Assembly: GCA_019637975.1 (NCBI GenBank) | Contig: JAHBUR010000018.1 | Span: forward strand, 23,505 to 87,504 | DNA length: 64,000 nucleotides | DNA from: Bacteroidota bacterium | GTDB lineage: Bacteria > Bacteroidota > Ignavibacteria > UBA10030 > UBA6906 | Direction: 5' to 3' | In this document: in pieces, positions 1 through 7,951 of the stretch | How positions within the stretch are numbered: the first letter of the stretch is position 1 | Layout of the letters: the number at the start of each line of letters is the position of its first letter | The notes under the pieces: generated by a model | Told to the model about the DNA's origin: nothing | The model's input: the letters and a program-made list of their open reading frames with translations, nothing else | Databases searched by the model: none | Made by a program: the position numbers and the translations under genes

Positions 1-1
1 T

Positions 2-469
2 ACGGAATTTCCGATGTTCGAATTCAGCGAAGAAGAACAACGCTACGTTGCAATGCACCATCCCTTTACATCACCGATGCTTGAAGATGCGGATTTGCTG
101 GATACGGCTCCGGACAAAGCCCGCTCGCGGGCGTACGACATGGTGCTGAATGGCAATGAACTTGGCGGCGGCAGCATCCGTATTCACGATTCTTCACTAC
201 AATCAAAGGTCTTTTCCCTTCTCGGAATCGGGAAGGACGACGCGGAGAAGAGATTCGGATTTCTACTGAATGCCTTCAAGTACGGCGCCCCGCCTCATGG
301 CGGCATTGCATTCGGGTTGGATCGAATCGTGATGATATTGACCGGCAGCAAGTCCCTGCGCGATGTTATCGCATTTCCGAAAACCGCAAGTGCTATGTCG
401 TTGATGGATGAAGCCCCGAGCGAGGTTGATGAAAAACAATTACGCGAACTCCACATTCGAGTTGTGTAG
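2..469 (+). CDS. aspS: Aspartyl-tRNA synthetase, C-terminal part (gene cut by left edge)
   Basis: This is the 3' end of the class II enzyme that charges tRNA-Asp in the cytoplasm. The frame is open at the left edge: codons reading T-E-F-P precede the Met at base 14, as expected inside AspRS. HHPFTSP near the start of the visible part and [16 protein letters not shown] (class II motif 3, with the ATP-binding arginine) identify it. The protein ends in LRELHIRVV at a TAG (467-469). The last base of that stop is the first base of the next gene's GTG, so the two genes are translationally coupled. Only about 155 residues are visible. Confidence 0.96.
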   Translation, partial: TEFPMFEFSEEEQRYVAMHHPFTSPMLEDADLLDTAPDKARSRAYDMVLNGNELGGGSIRIHDSSLQSKVFSLLGIGKDDAEKRFGFLLNAFKYGAPPHGGIAFGLDRIVMILTGSKSLRDVIAFPKTASAMSLMDEAPSEVDEKQLRELHIRVV

Positions 470-1830
470 TGAAAGACAAAATTAGAATTGCCAGCGGACA
501 AGGCTTCTGGGGTGACCTTCTCACCGCTCCGTACGACCAGGTGACCAGAGGCCCGATTGACTACATGATGATGGACTACCTCGCGGAGGTCACCATGTCC
601 ATCATGCAAAAGCAGAAGCGGAAGGACCCGAAGCTTGGCTATGCGAAGGACCTTGTTCCGCTCATGGAGCGGATTCTTCCAATTATCACGAAGAAAGACA
701 TTAAGGTGATTACGAACGGCGGCGGCGTGAATCCTGCTGCCTGCCGGGATGCCATTTTTGCGGTTGCGAAGAAGCTCGGAATATCCAAGCTGAAGATAGG
801 TGTCGTGCTGGGAGACGACATTCTCGACCAGCTCGACGAGTTGAAAAAGAAGGGTATTCATCTCCACAATATGGAATCGGGTGAGAGCCTTGACTCTGTA
901 CGTGACAAGGTTATGAGTGCCAACGTATACTTCGGTGCCTGGCCGATTGTCGAGGCGTTGCGGCAAGGTGCCCAGATCATTATCACGGGACGGACAACTG
1001 ATACAGGCTTGACTCTTGCGCCGATGATCTATGAATTCGGGTGGAAGGAAAATGATTGGGATACGATTTCAGCAGGCACGGTTGCAGGCCACATTCTTGA
1101 ATGCGGTGGACAGGCCAGCGGCGGCAACTTCTCTGCCGGATGGAAGAACGTTCCCGACATGGCTCATATCGGGTTTCCGATTGCCGAGGCGTTTCCTAAC
1201 GGAGAAGTCGTCATTACAAAACATGAGAACACCGGGGGACTTGTATCGCGCCAAACAGTCACCGAGCAATTAATGTACGAGATTGGCAATCCTGCCAATT
1301 ACATTACGCCGGATTGCGTCGCGGATTTCACAACCATTCATCTTGAAGATATCGGCCCCAATCGTGTCAGGATGTTCGGCGTGAAGGGCAAGCCTGCTAC
1401 CGATTCGTACAAGGTTTCGATGTCGTATCTTGACGGTTATACGGCAATCGGTACACTCACGTATGCGTGGCCTGACGCTTTAGAGAAAGCAAGAGCCGCG
1501 GATCAGATCCTTCGTACGCGGCTTGCCGACCTCGGGTTGAAATTCGATGAGATTCGTTCGGAATTCATGGGCTACAACTCGTGTCACGGTCCGCTATCAG
1601 TGATGCCGAATGAGATAAATGAGATTGTGCTGAGGATCGGGGTTCGGGATCACGACCAAAAAGCAGTTGAGCGCTTTGGAATGGAACTCGCGCCACTCAT
1701 ACTCACCGGTCCGCCGGCCGTGACAGGTTTTGCCGGCGGTCGCCCGAAACCAAGTGAGGTCATTGCCTATTGGCCGGCGCTTATTCCGAAGACCGCTGTA
1801 CAACCGATCGTGGAAGTTGTTGAAGTGTAA
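469..1830 (+). CDS. AtuA-like protein, N-terminal (DUF1446) part
   Basis: This 453-residue cytoplasmic protein belongs to the acyclic terpene utilisation AtuA / DUF1446 family, recognised from the start IRIASGQGFWGD, the VITNGGGVNPAACRDA stretch, IITGRTTDTGLTLAP and HILECGGQASGGNF. Known AtuA is tied to degradation of acyclic terpenes, but most family members have no proven reaction. Full-length relatives are close to 600 residues and end in a ~100-residue ferredoxin-fold domain. Here that domain is a separate gene at 2061-2384, so the protein is split in two. The GTG start shares its G with the aspS stop and has no room for another start. The specific substrate is unknown. Confidence 0.85.
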   Translation: MKDKIRIASGQGFWGDLLTAPYDQVTRGPIDYMMMDYLAEVTMSIMQKQKRKDPKLGYAKDLVPLMERILPIITKKDIKVITNGGGVNPAACRDAIFAVAKKLGISKLKIGVVLGDDILDQLDELKKKGIHLHNMESGESLDSVRDKVMSANVYFGAWPIVEALRQGAQIIITGRTTDTGLTLAPMIYEFGWKENDWDTISAGTVAGHILECGGQASGGNFSAGWKNVPDMAHIGFPIAEAFPNGEVVITKHENTGGLVSRQTVTEQLMYEIGNPANYITPDCVADFTTIHLEDIGPNRVRMFGVKGKPATDSYKVSMSYLDGYTAIGTLTYAWPDALEKARAADQILRTRLADLGLKFDEIRSEFMGYNSCHGPLSVMPNEINEIVLRIGVRDHDQKAVERFGMELAPLILTGPPAVTGFAGGRPKPSEVIAYWPALIPKTAVQPIVEVVEV

Positions 1831-1898
1831 GAATTTCCCCAACATCTTGTTGGGATCATCCACCACAACAGTCATACATCAAGAAAGGAAAGATCGTC

Positions 1899-2057
1899 AT
1901 GGCACGAAAACGAACAACTCATAGAAGCGTGTCGGGAACGAAACTGTATGCAGTGCGTGATGCAAAGGGAAGGTTCGTCGACATCCAAACCTATAAACGC
2001 GCTCATGCCGCCGATTTGCGAAAGACGAGTAAGAGCGAGAAAAAGAAGAGAAAATAA
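1899..2057 (+). CDS. Small basic protein, 52 residues, unknown
   Basis: A short gene starting at ATG 1899 behind AAGGAAAG and ending TAA 2055-2057. It encodes a very Lys/Arg-rich protein (MARKRTTHRS..., ending SKSEKKKRK) with a central LYAVRDAKGRFVDIQ segment. There is no signal peptide or membrane segment. The charge suggests nucleic-acid or ribosome binding (inference). It sits between the two AtuA-like halves, 68 nt after the first and 3 nt before the second, so it is part of the same transcript. I do not recognise a named family, although small proteins of this type seem common in related bacteria. Confidence 0.7.
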   Translation: MARKRTTHRSVSGTKLYAVRDAKGRFVDIQTYKRAHAADLRKTSKSEKKKRK

Positions 2058-2060
2058 TAC

Positions 2061-2384
2061 ATGAAGATCCGATTGATTGATATCGCCCACGCCCGTTCCG
2101 GCGATAAAGGGGATACCGGAAATGTCGGCGTCATTGCCCGCAAACAAGAGTACTATCCGTTGTTAGCGAAGTATCTCTCTGTTGAACGAGTGAAGAACCA
2201 TTTCGACGGCATTGCACTCGGGAAAGTTGAGAGATTTGAAATTCCCAACCTGTGGGCGATCAATTTTCTTCTGCATGAATCCCTTGGCGGCGGCGGCACG
2301 AAGTCCCTCAAAAACGATGCACAAGGGAAAACGTTGAGTAGTGCCATGTTGCGTATGGAATTGGAGATTGACGAGAAGTTATAG
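2061..2384 (+). CDS. AtuA-like C-terminal ferredoxin-fold domain protein
   Basis: This 107-residue protein begins MKIRLIDIAHARSGDKGDTGNVGV, the signature of the small C-terminal domain of AtuA-type proteins (HARSGDKG is the conserved core), and continues with NFLLHESLGGGGTKSL. In many bacteria this domain is fused to the large DUF1446 domain; here it is free-standing and follows the 52-residue basic gene after 3 nt. It probably binds the 469-1830 product to rebuild the complete enzyme (inference). The ATG follows a purine-rich AAGAAGAG. No function can be assigned beyond the family. Confidence 0.8.
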   Translation: MKIRLIDIAHARSGDKGDTGNVGVIARKQEYYPLLAKYLSVERVKNHFDGIALGKVERFEIPNLWAINFLLHESLGGGGTKSLKNDAQGKTLSSAMLRMELEIDEKL

Positions 2385-2426
2385 CTGCCGACCATCACGA
2401 TTGTTCTCAGTTTTTTAGGAAAGAGT

Positions 2427-3537
2427 ATGTTTGAAGATCAGAAAGACCGGATTCAGAAACTGCAGAAGCAGATGATTGAACTTCGAGGTTATCTTTGACG
2501 TAGATGCCAAGGAACAGGAAGCGGCGGGATTGCAGTCAAAAACCGAATCCCCGAATTTCTGGAATGACAATGTTGCTGCGCAGAAAGTTATGCAGCAACT
2601 CAGTTCTTTGAAGAATTGGGTTGACAGCTGGAAAACCCTGAAACGGATGCTTGACGATGCCGGCTCGTTGCTTGAACTTGCGGAAGAATCCAATGATTCA
2701 TCGTTAGGTTCCGAGATCAACAAGGAACTTGATACGGTGGAGAAGGGAATCGGCGACCTGGAATTCCGCAATATGCTCAGCGGCCCCGACGACAGACGTA
2801 ATTGCATACTGAATATCAACTCCGGTGCAGGCGGCACAGAGTCGCAAGATTGGGCGGAAATGCTGCTCCGCATGTATGTTCGATGGTCTGAACGGCAGGG
2901 CTACAAGGTGGTGCTGACTGATCGACTGGATGGCGATGGAGCCGGAATCAAGAGCGCCTCAATAGAAGTGATAGGCGAGTATGCCTATGGCTACTTGAAA
3001 GCGGAAAACGGCGTGCACCGGCTTGTACGCATTTCTCCATTTGATGCGAATGCCCGGCGACACACATCGTTCGCCTCAGTGTTCGTGTATCCCGAAATGG
3101 ATGATGACGTTGAGATTGAGATCAATCCCGCTGATCTCAAGGTGGACACTTTCCGTTCCGGAGGCAAAGGCGGCCAGAACGTCAACAAAGTCGAAACAGC
3201 AGTCCGCATTACCCATATTCCGTCGGGCATTGTGGTTGCGTGCCAGCAGGAACGGTCGCAATTCCAAAACAAAGAGCGCGCACTGAACATGCTGAAATCC
3301 CAACTGTATCAGAAGCGGAAGGAAGAAGAAGAGGCGCGCTTGAACGCCATCGAAAATACGAAGAAGAAAATCGAATGGGGGAGCCAGATCCGCTCGTACG
3401 TTTTTCATCCCTACAATATGGTCAAAGATCACAGGACAGACATAGAAACCAGCGACGTACAGGGCGTGATGGACGGCGAACTTGACGACTTTATCAGAGG
3501 GTATCTGATGGAGTTCAGTTCGAAGGGAACCGCATAA
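2427..3537 (+). CDS. prfB: Peptide chain release factor 2, with programmed +1 frameshift
   Basis: RF2 releases finished peptides at UGA and UAA codons. Translation starts at ATG 2427 and runs 23 codons to an in-frame TGA at 2496-2498. A +1 shift on CTT-T continues at GAC 2497 to the TAA at 3535-3537, giving about 369 residues, close to the 365 of the E. coli protein. Codon recognition motif SPF is seen in [14 protein letters not shown], and the catalytic GGQ in [11 protein letters not shown]. No start codon in the downstream frame would restore the N-terminal helix, so the frameshift is needed. prfB lies between the AtuA pair and the LolCDE-type genes on the same strand. Confidence 0.96.
2484..2499 (+). 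promoter_or_regulatory. prfB: RF2 programmed frameshift site
   Basis: The stretch CGAGGTTATCTTTGAC combines a Shine-Dalgarno-like AGGT, a slippery CTT and an in-frame TGA followed by C, as in E. coli prfB. The internal SD is weaker than the E. coli AGGGGG. Low RF2 lets ribosomes pause at TGA and slip +1, so the protein controls its own synthesis (established for the family). Confidence 0.93.
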
Positions 3538-3544
3538 TTTCCCC

Positions 3545-4762
3545 ATGTCGTATCCTGCCTTCATAGCCGACCGGTACCTTCAGGCAACTCATCGAAAGGG
3601 CTTTCTTTCGTTCATTACCTTCATTTCTGTGGTTGGCGTGGCGCTTGGTACCGCTGCGCTGATTATAGCTATTACCGTGCTCGGGGGGTTCGAGAAGGAA
3701 ATCACCGACAAGGTCATCGGCTTCACAAGCCACGTGCAAATCTCCGGCTATCAGAATCTGCCTCTTGGCAATTATGTCGCAAATACTGCCCGCATAGAAC
3801 AGGCGTCACCTCTTGTCAGATCGGTTCAACCGTTTCTGTCGCGTGAAGCACTCGTACGATCGGCCGAGTCGATTGATGGGATATTGCTGAAAGGAATCGA
3901 GCCGTCGAAAGATTTGCTGACAGTCAGCAAGTACATCGTTCACGGGGCGTATAACATCAGTCGTGCTCCCGGGGCTCTTCCGAATATTGTTCTCGGGAAG
4001 AAACTCGCAGACAGGCTTGCCGTTAGCCTGGGAGACAAGATTACAGTGTTTGGCACGGGACGTTCAGGTGAATTCGGACAGATGCGGGCAATGCAGTTCA
4101 GGTTGTCGGGTATTTACGAAAGCGGCATGGCTGATTATGACGACGTGTATGCGTTCACCTCGCTGAAAGACGCACAAATGCTCTTTCAATTTGGCGAAGC
4201 TGTTTCCGGCTATGACATCATGGTAACGAATATCGACAGCGTCGAGTCTGTTGCAGAACAGGTTCAAGCGACGCTCGGCTACCCGCATTACGGTCGCACT
4301 GTCTACCAAAGCTACAGAAATCTTTTCAGTTGGATCGAGTTACAAAAAAAGCCCGTCCCGATTATTTTGGGACTGATTATCATTGTGGCGACGGTGAATA
4401 TCATCGGTACGTTACTAATGATGGTTCTCGGCAGGACCAGGGATATCGGAATACTGAAATCACTCGGAGCAACAAAGAAGGGGATTGTCAGTATTTTTGT
4501 TCGGCAAGGGTTGTGGATTGGAATAGCCGGAACAATCTTCGGCAATTTGCTGGCCTTCACGCTCTGCTATGCCGAAATGAAGCTGCGGTTTCTTTCACTT
4601 CCGAGTGACATTTATTTCATGACATCAGTGCCGATACTGTTGCGGCCCGAGTTCTTCGTTGTTGTTTCAGCACTGAGCATCGGGTTATGCTTTTTTTGCT
4701 CGTTGCTGCCGGCCTGGCTTGCGTCCCGCATCGATCCGGTTCGGGCAATACGGTTTGGATGA
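3545..4762 (+). CDS. Lipoprotein-releasing ABC transporter permease (LolC/LolE type)
   Basis: This 405-residue inner-membrane protein has the FtsX/MacB-like architecture of lipoprotein-release permeases: one TM helix at residues ~20-45, a long periplasmic domain, then three TM helices in the last ~150 residues. The N-terminus (FIADRYLQATHRKGFLSFIT) and TRDIGILKSLGATKKGI, the coupling helix of the family, are typical. With the adjoining second permease and ATPase it should form a LolCDE-like complex that extracts lipoproteins from the inner membrane for transfer towards the outer membrane. The ATG at 3545 lies 7 nt after the prfB stop. Confidence 0.87.
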   Translation: MSYPAFIADRYLQATHRKGFLSFITFISVVGVALGTAALIIAITVLGGFEKEITDKVIGFTSHVQISGYQNLPLGNYVANTARIEQASPLVRSVQPFLSREALVRSAESIDGILLKGIEPSKDLLTVSKYIVHGAYNISRAPGALPNIVLGKKLADRLAVSLGDKITVFGTGRSGEFGQMRAMQFRLSGIYESGMADYDDVYAFTSLKDAQMLFQFGEAVSGYDIMVTNIDSVESVAEQVQATLGYPHYGRTVYQSYRNLFSWIELQKKPVPIILGLIIIVATVNIIGTLLMMVLGRTRDIGILKSLGATKKGIVSIFVRQGLWIGIAGTIFGNLLAFTLCYAEMKLRFLSLPSDIYFMTSVPILLRPEFFVVVSALSIGLCFFCSLLPAWLASRIDPVRAIRFG

Positions 4763-5992
4763 ATGGGATTTGAACGGTTTATAGCGCGCCGGTATATTCG
4801 GTCGAAGCAGCAGACGCTGTTCATCAACATCATTATGCTCGTGTCCGTCATAGGCATAACAGTCGGTGTAGCAGCGTTAATCATTGTTCTCTCGGTATTC
4901 AACGGATTCAACAGAGTTGTTACCGACGTTCTGGTTGCATTCGATCCTCATATCAGAGTCCTTCCGGCGAAGGGGAAATCGTTTGCGCCGTCTGACACAA
5001 TCGCCCGGCTGTTGAACGCGGAGATCGACGTCGAAGCATGGTCGGTTTATGTGGATAGCAAGGCCCTGCTTGTATCACGAGGAGTCAACCGGGTAGTCCT
5101 CATTCGCGGTGTGGATGAATCCATGATTGGCGAAGTATCCGGCGTTAAGAACGCTATTGTGTTGGGTCAGTTCGATCTGGGAAAAGAGTCAAAGGAGGCA
5201 GGGATTGTTATTGGTCTGAGTCTTGCCGATAAACTTGGAGCAACAGTTGGGTCGGAGGTTACCATTGTCAGTCCGGTTGGCATAGATGCAATGATGGTTC
5301 AATTCGGTCAACCAGAAATGAAGAAGTTCACTGTTACAGGAATCTACGACTCCCGAAATAAAGAATATGATAGCCATTATGCGTTTATCGCAATCGAGAA
5401 TGCTCAAAGCTTGTTTGAGTATCGGGGTTCTGTTAGCGGTATCGAGATTCGTTTGCACAGTATCGATGCATCGATTGCAACGCAGGCTGTTCTGCAGGAG
5501 AGACTGGGGGAAGGGTTCAAGGTTCTCACGTGGTACGATCTACATAGGGACTTGTACTCCGTGATGCAGATTGAGCGGTGGAGCGCTTATATTATCCTGT
5601 GTCTCATTGTGTTTGTGGCCGTATTCAATATGCTCGGTTCCTTAACAATGGGCGTCATTGAGAAACGCAGGGATATTGGAGTACTGAAAGCGCTGGGCGC
5701 AACGAACGGAAGCATTCTTCGGCTGTTCATGTTTGAAGGCTTGCTTGTCGGTACCGTTGGAACAGTTCTTGGAATTGGTATCGGGTTGGGTGTCTGCTAT
5801 CTTCAAATTCATTACCAACTTTTTCCGTTGGATCCTACAGTGTATATTATTCCCGCAATACCCGTCGACATTCGATGGGCTGATTTCGTAACAGTAGGTT
5901 CGGCGTCGATGCTGTTGAGTACGTTTGCCGCGCTGTATCCAGCACTGCGGGCGTCCCGACTTACGCCTGTTGACGCTATCCGGTGGGAATGA
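4763..5992 (+). CDS. Lipoprotein-releasing ABC transporter permease, second copy (LolC/LolE type)
   Basis: A 409-residue paralogue of the preceding permease with the same layout: N-terminal TM helix after RYIRSKQQTLFINIIML, a periplasmic region, three C-terminal TM helices and the coupling motif RRDIGVLKALGATNGSI. The ATG follows the previous stop (4760-4762) with no gap, so expression is coupled. LolC and LolE themselves are homologous permeases that act as a heterodimer, and the two genes here fit that pairing. Which is the LolC and which the LolE counterpart cannot be told from sequence reading alone. Confidence 0.87.
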   Translation: MGFERFIARRYIRSKQQTLFINIIMLVSVIGITVGVAALIIVLSVFNGFNRVVTDVLVAFDPHIRVLPAKGKSFAPSDTIARLLNAEIDVEAWSVYVDSKALLVSRGVNRVVLIRGVDESMIGEVSGVKNAIVLGQFDLGKESKEAGIVIGLSLADKLGATVGSEVTIVSPVGIDAMMVQFGQPEMKKFTVTGIYDSRNKEYDSHYAFIAIENAQSLFEYRGSVSGIEIRLHSIDASIATQAVLQERLGEGFKVLTWYDLHRDLYSVMQIERWSAYIILCLIVFVAVFNMLGSLTMGVIEKRRDIGVLKALGATNGSILRLFMFEGLLVGTVGTVLGIGIGLGVCYLQIHYQLFPLDPTVYIIPAIPVDIRWADFVTVGSASMLLSTFAALYPALRASRLTPVDAIRWE

Positions 5993-5993
5993 T

Positions 5994-6671
5994 ATGATTC
6001 GGGCAGAGAACATCACGAAGGTATACAAGATGGGTGATTCCGGCAATTCCTCGCTCCACGTGTTGCGGGGAATCAGCCTGGAAATTCATGATGGAGATAT
6101 TGTTGCGATTGTCGGCGCGTCCGGTGCGGGGAAGAGCACATTGTTGCATATACTTGGGACACTTGACCGTCCGACTGAAGGACATGTGTATTATGATAAG
6201 GAGAATGTCTTTACATATAGTGATGAACGGATAGCCCGGTTTCGCAATCAGCATGTCGGATTTGTGTTTCAATTCCATCATTTGTTGCCGGAATTTTCCG
6301 TTCTCGAAAACATCTGTCTTCCGGCCCTCATTAAGGGAAACAAGTTGGCCCACGTTCAGAAGAAGGCCAAGGATCTGTTGAAGGAAGTAGGTGTGGAATC
6401 AAAATCATCCAACAAACCTTCACAGCTTTCGGGCGGCGAGCAACAGCGTGTTGCAATTGCCCGAGCGTTGATGAATTCGCCCAAAGTGGTTCTTGCTGAC
6501 GAGCCCACCGGAAATCTCGATACTGCTAATACACAGCAGTTACACGATCTGATTTGGAGTCTCAGCAGGGAGAAAGGCCAAACATTTGTAATTGTTACAC
6601 ATAATGAGCAGTTGGCAAAGCAGGCTGATCGTATCGTCAAGCTTACTGACGGCAAGATAGGGGGTTTTTAA
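5994..6671 (+). CDS. lolD: LolD-type ABC transporter ATPase
   Basis: This 225-residue ATPase would power the two permeases upstream. Walker A GASGAGKST, the Q-loop region FVFQFHHLLPEF, signature LSGGEQQR, Walker B VVLADEPTGNLD and the switch histidine in IVTHNEQL are all present, so it should be active. The QFHHLLPEFSVLENI sequence is characteristic of the LolD/MacB branch. ATG 5994 is chosen because it lies one base after the permease stop and gives the normal N-terminus MIRAENITKVYK; longer starts would run into the permease gene. It is the last gene of the exporter operon. Confidence 0.92.
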   Translation: MIRAENITKVYKMGDSGNSSLHVLRGISLEIHDGDIVAIVGASGAGKSTLLHILGTLDRPTEGHVYYDKENVFTYSDERIARFRNQHVGFVFQFHHLLPEFSVLENICLPALIKGNKLAHVQKKAKDLLKEVGVESKSSNKPSQLSGGEQQRVAIARALMNSPKVVLADEPTGNLDTANTQQLHDLIWSLSREKGQTFVIVTHNEQLAKQADRIVKLTDGKIGGF

Positions 6672-6696
6672 TTTTTGATAAATCGTAATTTTTTAC

Positions 6697-6726
6697 TTGA
6701 CATTTACGTCGAAAAGCGTATATTTG
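6697..6726 (+). promoter_or_regulatory. Promoter
   Basis: TTGACA (6697-6702), 16 nt, then TATATTTG (6719-6726). The second box satisfies both a sigma-70 -10 (TATATT) and the Bacteroidota TAnnTTTG element. It lies just after lolD and reads towards the structured RNA and the 6847 gene. Confidence 0.75.
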
Positions 6727-6730
6727 TAGT

Positions 6731-6808
6731 TGACCTTACGACAGTTTCTCCCCTGACTGTTGTAGACAAATGGTCGAGCCCGGCGTTCCCCCCAACGCTG
6801 GGCTTTTG
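6731..6808 (+). ncRNA. Candidate small structured RNA or attenuated leader
   Basis: Between a good promoter (TATATTTG ends at 6726) and a strong intrinsic terminator (6777-6808) lies about 75 nt with no plausible ORF. TTGACC (from 6730) can pair with GGTCGA (6772-6777), enclosing an 8-bp hairpin ACGACAGT/ACTGTTGT; part of the outer stem competes with the terminator base. It could be a free small RNA or a leader that attenuates the membrane protein gene at 6847. I do not recognise an Rfam family. Confidence 0.45.
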
Positions 6809-6809
6809 T
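6777..6809 (+). terminator. Intrinsic terminator
   Basis: AGCCCGGCGTT pairs with AACGCTGGGCT (11 bp, one G-U) across a loop of six C, followed by TTTTGTTTAT. It ends either the lolD operon or the short RNA started at 6697-6726. Confidence 0.85.
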
Positions 6810-6846
6810 TTATATTCCAACATACTCAACAATTTGGGAGATTGAT

Positions 6847-7128
6847 ATGGCCAAGTCAATAAAACGGTCAGACCCGAAGAGAAAATCGCAAAAAGCTGAG
6901 TCGCTACCTTTGACGAAAGAGAATTTTGTCATCATAGGAATCGGTTTGGTTGTGATATTGATCGGCTATCTGGCGCTTGCGAGGGGCCCTGTCGAGGGCT
7001 TTTTGCCTCTGGTCCTTGCCCCGATTCTGCTTCTTGTTGGCTATTGTGTAATTATTCCTCTGGGAATTCTGTACAAGAAATCGTATATTGGTAAGGAAAA
7101 CTCGACACAGACTCGGTCTGCTGCATAA
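6847..7128 (+). CDS. Small two-helix membrane protein, DUF3098-like
   Basis: A 93-residue protein with a basic N-terminal tail (MAKSIKRSDPKRKSQK), then two hydrophobic helices at about residues 27-45 and 51-73 (the second contains LAPILLLVGYCVI), and a short polar C-terminus. The 'KENFVIIGIG...' entry into helix 1 and the 'P-I-hydrophobic-G' in helix 2 resemble the DUF3098 group of small membrane proteins in Bacteroidota; this is a tentative match. GGGAG precedes the ATG by 7 nt. It sits alone between the terminator at 6777 and the tRNA pair. Function unknown. Confidence 0.75.
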   Translation: MAKSIKRSDPKRKSQKAESLPLTKENFVIIGIGLVVILIGYLALARGPVEGFLPLVLAPILLLVGYCVIIPLGILYKKSYIGKENSTQTRSAA

Positions 7129-7144
7129 CGAGTTGCTGCGCAAA

Positions 7145-7216
7145 GACCGCGTAGCTCAGGGGTAGAGCATCTGCCTTTTAAGCAGAGGGTCGGTGGTTCG
7201 AGCCCACCCGCGGTCA
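7145..7216 (+). tRNA. tRNA-Lys (anticodon TTT)
   Basis: Cloverleaf with acceptor GACCGCG/CGCGGTC, anticodon stem TCTGC/GCAGA and loop CTTTTAA with anticodon TTT at 7177-7179. The T-arm GGTGG-TTCGAGC-CCACC is intact. Discriminator A at 7216; CCA is not encoded, so it must be added after transcription. Confidence 0.97.
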
Positions 7217-7226
7217 CACGAGTTTT

Positions 7227-7309
7227 GCGGAAGTGGCGAAATTGGCAGACGCACCATCTTGAGGGGGTGGCGCCCACAAGGCATGCGGGTTCAAGTCCCG
7301 CCTTCCGCA
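7227..7309 (+). tRNA. tRNA-Leu (anticodon GAG)
   Basis: Class II tRNA of 83 nt, 10 nt after tRNA-Lys. Acceptor GCGGAAG/CTTCCGC, anticodon stem CCATC/GGTGG with loop TTGAGGG and anticodon GAG at 7261-7263, a long variable arm (GGCGCCC-ACAA-GGC region) and T-arm GCGGG-TTCAAGT-CCCGC. CCA is not encoded. Confidence 0.97.
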
Positions 7310-7314
7310 CATAC

Positions 7315-7343
7315 AAGCCCTGCAGTGCAGGGCTTTCTTGTTT
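7315..7343 (+). terminator. Intrinsic terminator of the tRNA pair
   Basis: AAGCCCTG and CAGGGCTT form a hairpin around CAGTG, followed by TCTTGTTT, 6 nt after tRNA-Leu. Confidence 0.8.
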
Positions 7344-7411
7344 GAGGTCGTTAGGTCGGTACAGAGGATCCTCCCTGTAGAGAACCCAGGTGTGCCATCT
7401 AAAAAAAGTAC

Positions 7412-7440
7412 TTGATTTTGACCTTTTGCCGGTCTATATT
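7412..7440 (+). promoter_or_regulatory. Promoter of the small exported protein gene
   Basis: TTGATT (7412-7417), 17-nt spacer, TATATT (7435-7440). Transcription would begin near 7447, giving about 20 nt of leader to ATG 7468. This also argues against the longer ORF start at 7390. Confidence 0.7.
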
Positions 7441-7467
7441 GGGGCAGTGAATTTCATTCCGTACAGT

Positions 7468-7878
7468 ATGCCAACTCGATATCTCACACTATTCCTCTTT
7501 GCAATCTTCGTCTTTGTTACAGCATTTGCGAGCGTCATAAGAGATGGTTCGCTAAATGCAGAGAGCCGCGACGGGAACATCACCATTCGGTGGATGAGTG
7601 AAGACGAGTCAAACGTATCCCGATTCGTACTCGAACGGAAAGCCGGGGTAAATGGCGCGTTCATGACGCTCACGGAAATGCTGCCGCGTGGCAACAACTC
7701 TTCCTATCAGTTCGTTGATGAAAGCGCGTTTCGTGCGACGGAAAGTATCTACCAGTACAGGATCAAGGTCATCTTCTCGAACGGAGCCAACCCTGTGTAC
7801 TCGGGCACCATCACGGTCAGCCATCGAGCGAGCGACGTCCGCAGAACGTGGGGCAGCATCAAGGCGATGTTCCGGTAG
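7468..7878 (+). CDS. Small exported protein with a fibronectin-like fold
   Basis: A 136-residue protein starting MPTRYLTLFLFAIFVFVTAFAS, a Sec signal peptide, followed by one beta-rich domain (ITIRWMSEDESNVSRFVLERK ... YQYRIKVIFSNG ... YSGTITVSH). The pattern 'W...E.NV..F.LERK' resembles the linker domain that precedes the sorting tails of the secreted proteins at 34-58 kb, but no sorting tail is present, so it should stay in the periplasm or be released by another route. ATG 7468 fits both the promoter and the signal peptide. No specific function can be given. Confidence 0.72.
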   Translation: MPTRYLTLFLFAIFVFVTAFASVIRDGSLNAESRDGNITIRWMSEDESNVSRFVLERKAGVNGAFMTLTEMLPRGNNSSYQFVDESAFRATESIYQYRIKVIFSNGANPVYSGTITVSHRASDVRRTWGSIKAMFR

Positions 7879-7908
7879 AATTCTCGACAGTCTTCATTCT
7901 TTATTTCA

Positions 7909-7935
7909 AGCGATACAACGTGTCGCTTTTTTTTT
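7909..7935 (+). terminator. Intrinsic terminator
   Basis: AGCGATAC/GTGTCGCT (8 bp, one G-U) with a 3-nt loop followed by a run of nine T. It follows the small exported protein gene and lies only 17 nt before the maf start. Confidence 0.88.
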
Positions 7936-7951
7936 GGCCAAGAAGTTCGAA

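Noticed and set aside
7041..7316. Minus-strand ORF with GLEPACLVGATPSRW-like product
   Set aside because: It translates the antisense strands of tRNA-Lys and tRNA-Leu, a well-known source of false proteins.
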